This document shows, one piece after another, positions 1 through 5,014 of a stretch of DNA of 5,014 nucleotides. Origin of the DNA: Rhodobacterales bacterium (GTDB taxonomy: Bacteria > Pseudomonadota > Alphaproteobacteria > Rhodobacterales > Rhodobacteraceae); NCBI GenBank assembly GCA_013298485.1, contig JAAFHS010000234.1, positions 1 through 5,014 on the forward strand. Direction: 5' to 3'. Every line of letters starts with the position of its first letter. Position 1 is the first letter of the stretch. The position numbers and the translations under genes were made by a program. The notes under the pieces are model-generated. The model did not search any database. It was not told the DNA's origin and was given only the letters and a program-made list of their open reading frames with translations.

Positions 1-16
1 ACCATCTGGGGAAACT

Positions 17-59
17 CCCCCATCTTGTGGTTGGGCTGGTCAACACCCCCTAGATATGG
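17..59. promoter_or_regulatory. Pair of similar C5-N6/7-TGG boxes, possible NrdR-type operator
   Basis: Two 14-base boxes, CCCCCATCTTGTGG (17-30) and CCCCCTAGATATGG (46-59), lie in the same orientation, 29 bases start to start, separated by a 15-base linker. They agree at 9 of 14 positions. The first box, extended by one base each side, resembles the palindromic NrdR (ribonucleotide reductase repressor) box at about 12 of 16 positions against ACCACAATATTGTGGT; the second fits poorly. Paired NrdR boxes about three helical turns apart are the known arrangement upstream of nrd genes. If the reading is right, the regulated gene could be a divergent nrd gene to the left of the window rather than the carboxypeptidase. 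TGGGG-N6-CCCCA (7-22) overlaps the first box as an additional inverted repeat. The assignment is an inference with low confidence. Confidence 0.25.
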
Positions 60-215
60 CGTCAATCGGGTAAAATCAGGCTGTTTCCCGCCGATTTACA
101 TGAGCAGTTGCCTGAAACCTATTGAAACAAAGGGGTTTTCGGACTCGGGGGGCTGTGCTAGCGTTCATGCCAAAGATGACGTCCCGGCAAACAGGGGCGC
201 ATGAGGCAGTAGGTC

Positions 216-221
216 AAGGGG
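216..221 (+). promoter_or_regulatory. Ribosome binding site deciding the DD-carboxypeptidase start
   Basis: AAGGGG lies 8 bases before an in-frame GTG at 230. No comparable Shine-Dalgarno sequence sits at proper spacing before the other in-frame starts: TTG 122, GTG 155, ATG 167 and ATG 176. The GTG also places the hydrophobic segment of the protein at the normal distance from the N-terminus for a signal peptide. Confidence 0.5.
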
Positions 222-229
222 CAAGTGTC

Positions 230-1921
230 GTGGTCGCGCAATTAGGGCATCATGCCCGCAATCTTGCATTCCTCATGGTGATGGTCGTGGTTGCGGCCTG
301 TTCGAGGCCCGAACCTGTCGGGGCCGCACCCTTTGCAGCCTATGTCATGGACGCCCGCACGGGCGAGGAGCTGTACTCCCGCAACGCTGATACGCGCCTG
401 CATCCGGCATCCCTGACCAAGATGATGACGCTGTATATTGCGTTTCAGGAAATCGAGGCTGGCCGCATCTCGCCCGATACGATGATCACCGTCAGTGCCA
501 ATGCGGCGGATGAGCCGCCCTCGCGCCTTGGTCTGCGTGAAGGGCAGAAAATCGCCCTGCGCTATCTGATCCGTGCCGCGGCCGTGAAATCGGCCAATGA
601 TGCAGCCACCGCCATCGGCGATCATATCGGCGGGTCCGAGGCGGCCTTTGCCCGCCGCATGACCGAAACCGCCCAGGCCCTTGGCATGACCAACACCACC
701 TTCCGCAACGCCAACGGGCTGACACGCGACGGGCATCTGTCCACAGCACATGACATGTCGGTGCTGGGACGGCATCTGTTTTATGATTTCCCCCAGTATT
801 ACAACATCTTCTCGCGCCGCAGCACCGATGCGGGTCTGGCGCAGGTGAACAATACCAACCGCCGGTTCCTTGACGCCTATGAAGGCGCCGATGGCATCAA
901 GACCGGTTTCACCAATGCCGCGGGCTTCAATCTGACGGCATCGGCGGAACGCGGTGGCGTGCGCATCATCGCGACCGTGTTCGGCGGCACATCGACCGCC
1001 AACCGGAATGCCAAGGTGGCCGAACTCCTCGACCTCGGGTTCGACCGCGCGCCGCGCAATGCGGCCGTCAGCATCGCGCAGGCCCCCGGCATTATTGATC
1101 CGGCCCCTGCCGCGCCCGATGACGACGCGGCCATCGCCGCCGCTGTGGCCGATGCCTCGGACGCGACATCGTCGGCGGGCAAGACCATCCGTCTGGTCAC
1201 CACGCTGACCTCATCGCCCCTGCCGCGTGCGCGCCCCGGGGCGGAGCCTGTGCCCTTTGCCGTGGCCGATGCCGCAGACGTGCCGCCGGAACCCGTCGAT
1301 GACGCGGCTGCAGCCGCCCTGCAGGATGGCATCGCCGGTGCCTTGGCCGAGGCGTTGGGGGAAGAGCTGCCCGCGCCCGCGAATACCGATGCGGCCCCGG
1401 TTGCCCTGGCCGAAGTTGCCCCCGAGACAGCAGCCCCCACCGAAATCGTGCTCGATTCCGCCCCGCCCGCAGACAGTCTTGAGGCGCAGGCCCTGGCGCT
1501 GGCCGATATCCCCGTCACCGATGTCGTGATTGCCGATACAGCACCTGTTGCCGCCGCCAGCCCCCGCCCGGTGCGCCGCGCGCCGATCTATGACAGCCCG
1601 GCCCCTGCGGACACCGTGCTGGCATCCGCTGAAGACGCCGCCCCTGCGGAACCCGAAGATGTGGTGCTGGTCATGTCCACCTCGGGTGGTCGTGCCTGGG
1701 GCGTGAACGTCGGCCGCTTCAACACAAGATCCGAGGCGGAGCGCGCGTTGCTGCGCACGCAGCTGGCCGAAAGTGCCACACTGAACGAGTCACTGCGCAA
1801 AGTGTCCGAACGCGGTGGCGGGTATGATGCGAATTTCATGGGGCTGACGCAGGATCAGGCAGATCTGGCCTGCCGCCGCCTGCAGGCCCGCGCGATCCAG
1901 TGCTTCACCATCGGTGAATGA
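230..1921 (+). CDS. D-alanyl-D-alanine carboxypeptidase (S11/PBP5 family) with C-terminal SPOR domain
   Basis: This is a penicillin-binding DD-peptidase of the DacC/DacF family that removes the terminal D-Ala from peptidoglycan stem peptides in the periplasm. Counting from the farthest in-frame start (TTG at 122; subtract 36 for the GTG at 230), all three active-site motifs are present: SLTK at 97-100 (acylated Ser97), SAN at 157-159 and KTG at 260-262. A hydrophobic stretch at 48-59 ends in VAAC (57-60), which fits a signal peptide, possibly with a lipobox. The catalytic part ends near residue 312 without a recognisable PBP5 C-terminal domain. About 200 residues of Ala/Pro/Asp-rich linker follow, then a SPOR-like domain from about 522 to 599 with conserved-looking Cys584 and Cys594. 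SPOR domains bind denuded septal glycan, so a role in division or wall maturation is inferred. The FAH-family gene begins 21 bases downstream, so the two are probably co-transcribed. Family is nearly certain; the start is less so. Confidence 0.93.
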   Translation: MVAQLGHHARNLAFLMVMVVVAACSRPEPVGAAPFAAYVMDARTGEELYSRNADTRLHPASLTKMMTLYIAFQEIEAGRISPDTMITVSANAADEPPSRLGLREGQKIALRYLIRAAAVKSANDAATAIGDHIGGSEAAFARRMTETAQALGMTNTTFRNANGLTRDGHLSTAHDMSVLGRHLFYDFPQYYNIFSRRSTDAGLAQVNNTNRRFLDAYEGADGIKTGFTNAAGFNLTASAERGGVRIIATVFGGTSTANRNAKVAELLDLGFDRAPRNAAVSIAQAPGIIDPAPAAPDDDAAIAAAVADASDATSSAGKTIRLVTTLTSSPLPRARPGAEPVPFAVADAADVPPEPVDDAAAAALQDGIAGALAEALGEELPAPANTDAAPVALAEVAPETAAPTEIVLDSAPPADSLEAQALALADIPVTDVVIADTAPVAAASPRPVRRAPIYDSPAPADTVLASAEDAAPAEPEDVVLVMSTSGGRAWGVNVGRFNTRSEAERALLRTQLAESATLNESLRKVSERGGGYDANFMGLTQDQADLACRRLQARAIQCFTIGE

Positions 1922-1942
1922 TCCCGAAAAGGGGGCCAGCCC

Positions 1943-2626
1943 ATGACATATGTGTTTCCCGCCCCCGCGACACCATCCGTGGCCGTTTCGGGCAGCGCCC
2001 TGCGTTTTCCCGTGCGCCGCATCTTCTGCGTGGGCCGCAACTATGCCGAACACGCGCGCGAGATGGGGCATGATCCGCATGTAGAACCCCCGTTCTTTTT
2101 CACCAAACCCGCCGATGGGGTGGTGGACAGCGGGGCCACCATCCCCTATCCGCCCGCCACCGCCGATCTGCACCACGAGGCCGAACTGGTGGTCGCGCTC
2201 GGATCGGGCGGGGCGTTCCTGCCCGAAGATGCGGCGCTGTCGCTTGTCTGGGGCTATGCCGCAGGCAATGACCTGACCCGCCGCGATCTGCAGGCGGCGG
2301 CGAAATCCGCGCGCAGGCCCTGGGATATGTCCAAGGCGTTCGACCGGTCTGCCGTGATCGGGGCCGTGCAGGCCTACGGCATCGGCGCGCAGCCCGAAGG
2401 GGCGATCCGCTGCACGGTCGACGGTGTTGTGCGGCAGCAGGCGCAGCTGTCCGACATGATCTGGCCCGTCGCGGCCATCATCGCGCATCTGTCGCGCCTG
2501 GTGATCCTGCAGGCGGGCGATCTGATCATGACGGGCACCCCCGCAGGCGTGGGGCCGATTGCGCCGGGGCAGACCTGCGAGGTCACGATTGACGGGCTTG
2601 CGCCCGCGACGGTGACGGTGGGGTAG
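1943..2626 (+). CDS. Fumarylacetoacetate hydrolase (FAH) family protein, acylpyruvase/fumarylpyruvate hydrolase-like
   Basis: This 227-residue protein is a single-domain FAH-fold enzyme, the usual size for the FAHD1/fumarylpyruvate hydrolase branch. That branch is metal-dependent and cleaves C-C bonds in acylpyruvates or decarboxylates oxaloacetate. Visible signatures are VGRNYAEHA (30-38), the FTKPAD loop (53-58), the metal-binding HHEAE with Glu79 and Glu81, Asp110 in the GNDLTRRD segment, Lys131 in SKAFDRS, the RQQAQLSDMIW segment (164-174) and the TGTPAGVGP loop (197-205). All expected ligands are present, so it should be active. The ATG is preceded by AAAAGGGGG (1927-1935) seven bases upstream, a strong ribosome binding site, and the gap to the carboxypeptidase stop is only 21 bases, which suggests one operon. 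No aromatic-degradation genes flank it, so the substrate cannot be assigned from context; a housekeeping role such as oxaloacetate or acylpyruvate clearance is possible. Confidence 0.92.
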   Translation: MTYVFPAPATPSVAVSGSALRFPVRRIFCVGRNYAEHAREMGHDPHVEPPFFFTKPADGVVDSGATIPYPPATADLHHEAELVVALGSGGAFLPEDAALSLVWGYAAGNDLTRRDLQAAAKSARRPWDMSKAFDRSAVIGAVQAYGIGAQPEGAIRCTVDGVVRQQAQLSDMIWPVAAIIAHLSRLVILQAGDLIMTGTPAGVGPIAPGQTCEVTIDGLAPATVTVG

Positions 2627-2709
2627 GGGCCGCTCATCGCGCTTTCGCGCGCTCTTCGCGGTGATCCGTCCAAGGGCGAAGAAAGCCGCAAGGCTTGATG
2701 AGCCCCCCC
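2626..2709. other. Nested inverted repeats between convergent genes, possible bidirectional terminator or REP-like element
   Basis: The gap between the FAH-family stop and the SDR stop is almost entirely made of nested complementary arms. From outside in these are GGGG (2626-2629) with a C7 tract (2703-2709), CTCATC (2633-2638) with GATGAG (2697-2702), GCTTTC (2641-2646) with GAAAGC (2681-2686), and TTCGC (2655-2659) with GCGAA (2676-2680). A 16-base loop sits in the middle. It folds equally well on either strand, as expected for a shared terminator or transcript-end stabiliser of two convergent genes. It lacks a T tract, so a classical intrinsic terminator is not shown. A dispersed intergenic repeat is an alternative. 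Confidence 0.5.
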
Positions 2710-3537
2710 TCACCCTTTCGCGATCATCCAGTCCAGCATCCGCGTCGGCAACACCCGCCGTGCGATGTTCATCAGGTAGGTCGGCGTCGTCACGAAATAG
2801 CGCGGCGCCGGGCGGCGGCTTTCCAGCGCATGGATTAGTTTCGCCGTCACCGCAGATGCCGGCAATTCAAACCGGTCCGGTGCCGATTTCTCGTACAGAC
2901 GCCCGCGCAGGGCTGCATACTGGTCGCGCCGCGCCGAGTTTTCCCAGTCGATCCACTTTTCGAAATGCGGGATCGCGTTTTCGCGGATGCGTGTGCTGAT
3001 CGGCCCCGGCTCGATCAGGATCACGTCGACGCCCGTGCCCTTCATCTCGATCCGCATCACGTCCGACAGCCCCTCCATCGCGAATTTCGTCGCCACATAG
3101 GCCCCGCGCCAGGTCATCCCCACCAGCCCCAGCACGGACGAGCAGTTGATGATCCGCCCGTGCCCCTGTTTACGCATCACCGGGATCACCCGGCGCGCGA
3201 GGTCGTGATAGCCGAACAGGTTCACCTCGAAAATCTCGCGCAACGCCCCGCGCGGCAGGTCTTCCACCGCACCGGGGCAGGCATAGGCCCCGTTGTTGAA
3301 TACCGCATCCAGCGTGCCGCCCGTCCGCTCCAGTGCCGTGTCCACCGCTGTGGCGATGCTGCCCTCGTCTGCGTAGTCCAGCCGGAAACTTTCCAGCCCT
3401 TCGGTCTGCAGGCGGTCGCAATCGCCCTGCTGCCTGCAGGTTGCAAACACCCGCCAGCCCCGTGCCTTCAGCGTGTGCGCCGCATCAAGGCCGATGCCCG
3501 ATGAACACCCTGTAATCAAAATGGATTTGCCCTGCAT
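2710..3537 (-). CDS. SDR family NAD(P)-dependent oxidoreductase
   Basis: A classical short-chain dehydrogenase/reductase of 275 residues, similar in layout to the E. coli YbbO / 17-beta-hydroxysteroid dehydrogenase-like branch. The N-terminal Rossmann motif TGCSSGIG (9-16) binds the cofactor. Arg35 just after the second beta strand suggests NADP(H) preference. Asp54 fits the adenine-contacting position. The usual NNAG motif appears as NNGAY (81-85), a variant known in this branch. The catalytic tetrad is complete: Asn106, Ser133 or Ser134, Tyr147 and Lys151 (YVATK), followed by EPGPIST (176-182). The C-terminus has a hydrophobic/basic stretch (about 248-275) that could contact a membrane or lipid substrate. 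An AGG-containing weak ribosome binding site precedes the ATG. A possible but weak promoter, TTGCCT and TAACCA 17 bases apart, lies in the 82-base gap (3565-3593, minus strand). Otherwise the gene could be read from the SH3 gene upstream. The substrate is unknown; ketone/aldehyde reduction or sterol/retinoid-like alcohol oxidation is typical. Confidence 0.93.
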   Translation of the reverse strand: MQGKSILITGCSSGIGLDAAHTLKARGWRVFATCRQQGDCDRLQTEGLESFRLDYADEGSIATAVDTALERTGGTLDAVFNNGAYACPGAVEDLPRGALREIFEVNLFGYHDLARRVIPVMRKQGHGRIINCSSVLGLVGMTWRGAYVATKFAMEGLSDVMRIEMKGTGVDVILIEPGPISTRIRENAIPHFEKWIDWENSARRDQYAALRGRLYEKSAPDRFELPASAVTAKLIHALESRRPAPRYFVTTPTYLMNIARRVLPTRMLDWMIAKG

Positions 3538-3619
3538 CGTCTTTGCCTGCCCGCTTTTTTCCCATGGTTACGGGCTTTGCGGCACTAAGGCAAATGACAC
3601 CTTCGCATATGCTGTAACG

Positions 3620-4171
3620 TCAGGGCGCGCTCGACAGGTAATCCATCGACATATAGCCTTCGATCCCGTCGCCTTCGATGCGGATACGCGCCCATCCGCT
3701 GGCGTCGGTGGCGACAATCGTCACCGCCTCGCCCCGGCTCAGGCGGGTCAGCACGGGGTTATCCGTCCCCGGCCCTTCGCGCACGTTCACCTCTTCCGCA
3801 TCGACATAGCCGATGTTCCCGGCCACCGCGCCGACATTTTCGGATGACGGCGCGGCCGTCTGGTCGGCCGCTGCGTCGTCACCATAATTGGCCAGCGAAA
3901 ACACGGTCTCTTCAATCGCGGTTTCGGTTTCGGGTGTGGTCACCTGTTCGACGGTCACGGGCGTCTCCACCGGGGCCACATCGGCCGACGGTGCGCTGGC
4001 CACCACCACGGGGGCGGGTGCTGCGATGACGGGCTCTTCCACGGGGGCGGGGGCATCTGCGACCACGGCACCGGCATTGGCCAGACCGGGGCGCAACTGC
4101 CCGCGATCTTCACCGGCAATCAGAAATACAGCAAACATCACTGCGCACAGCAATGCGGTCAGCTTGAACAT
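3620..4171 (-). CDS. SH3-domain (SH3_3/SH3b) envelope protein
   Basis: This 183-residue protein starts MFKLTALLCAVMFAVFLIAG, a hydrophobic N-terminus that should act as a signal peptide or membrane anchor. Residues about 30-115 are low-complexity Ala/Pro/Val/Glu-rich and probably an extended periplasmic linker. The C-terminal 63 residues (121-183) form a bacterial SH3 domain, recognised by EVNVREGPGTDNPVL, then LSRGEAVTIV, the GWARI tryptophan and EGYMSMDYL. Such domains bind peptidoglycan or partner proteins. I see no catalytic domain. An in-frame ATG 24 codons upstream (4241-4243) was not chosen because it would put an arginine-rich segment before the hydrophobic stretch and make the inverted repeats at 4203-4228 coding. 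The chosen ATG has GGGG about 6 bases upstream. The SDR gene follows 82 bases downstream on the same strand, and parC is divergent. Exact function is not known. Confidence 0.85.
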   Translation of the reverse strand: MFKLTALLCAVMFAVFLIAGEDRGQLRPGLANAGAVVADAPAPVEEPVIAAPAPVVVASAPSADVAPVETPVTVEQVTTPETETAIEETVFSLANYGDDAAADQTAAPSSENVGAVAGNIGYVDAEEVNVREGPGTDNPVLTRLSRGEAVTIVATDASGWARIRIEGDGIEGYMSMDYLSSAP

Positions 4172-4202
4172 GGCAACCCCCGAACCCCGTCGAATACATG
4201 GG

Positions 4203-4228
4203 CGTGTAACACGATTCCGGGGGAATCG
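4203..4228. promoter_or_regulatory. Two overlapping perfect palindromes in the SH3 gene/parC divergent region
   Basis: CGTGT-A-ACACG (4203-4213) is a perfect inverted repeat with 5-base arms. CGATTCC-GGG-GGAATCG (4212-4228) is a perfect inverted repeat with 7-base arms, and the two share the CG at 4212-4213. They lie 32-57 bases upstream of the SH3-protein ATG and about 90-115 bases upstream of the parC ATG, where a regulator could act on either promoter. A short hairpin in the SH3-gene leader RNA is the alternative. I do not recognise the regulator. No clear sigma-70 -35/-10 pair could be placed in the 147-base gap on either strand. Confidence 0.4.
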
Positions 4229-4318
4229 CAGGGGAAAAAACACGGCATTTCAATTTTGCGCGACTGCCTGGGCCAAATCTGGCTGGACCCGGGGGCTGCT
4301 GCGATTTACACCACATCC

Positions 4319-5014
4319 ATGGCCAAAACACCCGACGCCCCCAAGATAGAGCCCGTTGTCGCATCAGAACCGCTCGCCCGCGCGATTGGCGAGCGGTATC
4401 TGACCTATGCTTTGTCCACCATCATGCACCGCGCGCTGCCCGATGCGCGGGATGGGTTGAAACCGGTGCATCGCAGGATTCTCTATGCGATGCGGGAACT
4501 TCGGCTGACGGCGACGGGGGGGTTCCGCAAATCTGCCAAGATCAGCGGCGATGTGATGGGCAACTATCACCCGCATGGTGATATGGCGATTTATGACGCG
4601 ATGGCGCGCCTCGCGCAGGATTTCAACATGCGCTACCCGCTGGTCGACGGGCAGGGCAATTTCGGCAACATCGACGGCGATAACCCGGCCGCCAGCCGGT
4701 ATACCGAGGCGCGCCTGACCGCGATTGCCGAAACCCTGATGGAGGGGCTGGCGGAAAACGCGGTCGATTTCCGCCCCAACTATGACGGCACGCTGGAAGA
4801 ACCCGTGGTGATGCCCGCGGCCTATCCGAACCTGCTGGCCAACGGATCATCCGGCATTGCGGTCGGCATGGCCACGAACATCCCGCCCCATAACCTGGAT
4901 GAGCTGATTGACGGCTGCATGGCGATGATCCGCGACCCTGACCTTTCCGATGATGCGCTGGTCGACCTGATCCCCGGCCCCGATTTTCCGACCGGCGGTG
5001 TGCTGGTGGAATCC
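4319..5014 (+). CDS. parC: DNA topoisomerase IV subunit A (ParC), N-terminal 232 residues, cut by window end
   Basis: ParC is the DNA-cleaving subunit of topoisomerase IV, which with ParE decatenates daughter chromosomes in the cytoplasm. The open frame runs from ATG 4319 to the last base of the window with no stop. The segment holds the winged-helix start of the GyrA/ParC breakage-reunion domain: IGERYLTYALSTIMHRALPD (23-42), RDGLKPVHRRILYAM (44-58), GDVMGNYHPHGD (77-88) and DGQGNFGNIDGDNPAASRYTE (110-130), with catalytic Tyr128 following Arg127. MHRALPDARDGLKPVHRR is typical of alphaproteobacterial ParC rather than GyrA, which usually has a different motif there. At the quinolone-pocket position corresponding to E. 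coli ParC Ser80 this protein has Met89; the Glu84 position is Asp93. No clear Shine-Dalgarno sequence precedes the ATG, but homologues begin at a similar distance from the ERYLTYALS motif. About two thirds of the protein lies outside the window. Confidence 0.95.
   Translation, partial: MAKTPDAPKIEPVVASEPLARAIGERYLTYALSTIMHRALPDARDGLKPVHRRILYAMRELRLTATGGFRKSAKISGDVMGNYHPHGDMAIYDAMARLAQDFNMRYPLVDGQGNFGNIDGDNPAASRYTEARLTAIAETLMEGLAENAVDFRPNYDGTLEEPVVMPAAYPNLLANGSSGIAVGMATNIPPHNLDELIDGCMAMIRDPDLSDDALVDLIPGPDFPTGGVLVES

Noticed and set aside
7..22. TGGGG-N6-CCCCA as an intrinsic terminator of a gene to the left
   Set aside because: The stem is short and no T tract follows on either strand.
71..76. 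TAAAAT as a -10 element for the carboxypeptidase
   Set aside because: No reasonable -35 hexamer is found 16-18 bases upstream; the base composition alone does not support a call.
877..1518. 213-codon minus-strand frame rich in Ala and Ser
   Set aside because: It is the complement of the Ala/Pro/Asp-coding linker of the carboxypeptidase; low complexity explains the lack of stops.
1790..2713. 307-codon open frame on the minus strand across the end of the carboxypeptidase and the FAH-family gene
   Set aside because: It is antisense to two well-supported genes; its product is rich in Arg, His and Gly with no recognisable motif, typical of shadow frames in GC-rich DNA.
2965..3504. 179-codon plus-strand frame antisense to the SDR gene
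   Set aside because: The SDR frame has the full catalytic and cofactor motif set; this product is His/Arg/Pro-rich and matches nothing I know.
3605..3612. GCATATGC palindrome between the SH3 and SDR genes
   Set aside because: An 8-base palindrome is too short to be distinguished from chance, and no partner site is nearby.
4172..4243. 24-codon N-terminal extension of the SH3 protein
   Set aside because: It would place an Arg-rich segment before a clean signal/anchor sequence and cover two perfect palindromes; the start at 4171 has a plausible ribosome binding site.
3888..4349. 153-codon plus-strand frame overlapping the SH3 gene and the parC start
   Set aside because: It is antisense to the SH3 protein linker, crosses the palindromic intergenic region and overlaps the parC start in another frame.

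Overview
The window is GC-rich DNA with compact genes. Its gene content points to an alphaproteobacterium, most likely a member of the Rhodobacterales (Roseobacter/Rhodobacter group). The strongest taxonomic signals are the ParC N-terminus, the DD-carboxypeptidase that carries a C-terminal SPOR domain, and the small SH3-domain protein divergent from parC. This placement comes from family recognition by eye, not from a search.

Layout, left to right. (1) Positions 1-229 are non-coding upstream DNA with two similar C5-N6/7-TGG boxes, weakly resembling paired NrdR boxes. (2) A plus-strand pair follows: a D-alanyl-D-alanine carboxypeptidase (serine PBP fold, long Ala/Pro/Asp-rich linker, SPOR domain) and, 21 bases after its stop, a fumarylacetoacetate hydrolase (FAH)-family enzyme with a strong ribosome binding site. 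(3) An approximately 83-base gap separates this pair from a convergent gene and is filled by nested inverted repeats. (4) A minus-strand pair comes next: a small exported or anchored protein with a bacterial SH3 domain (promoter-proximal) and a classical short-chain dehydrogenase/reductase (promoter-distal). (5) A 147-base divergent intergenic region holds two overlapping perfect palindromes. (6) The first 232 codons of parC (topoisomerase IV subunit A) run off the right edge.

The genes do not form one pathway. Two products probably act at the cell envelope: the DD-carboxypeptidase trims peptidoglycan and its SPOR domain could target it to the septum, and the SH3 protein may bind the wall or a partner protein. 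Two are soluble metabolic enzymes (FAH family and SDR) of unknown exact substrate. ParC separates daughter chromosomes.

I found no mobile element, CRISPR array, tRNA/rRNA, frameshift or sign of recent transfer. This looks like an ordinary chromosomal core region. The points most worth a second look are the start and possible lipoprotein nature of the carboxypeptidase, the structured intergenic regions, and the Met in ParC at the quinolone-resistance serine position. I see no convincing evidence of an undescribed multi-gene system.
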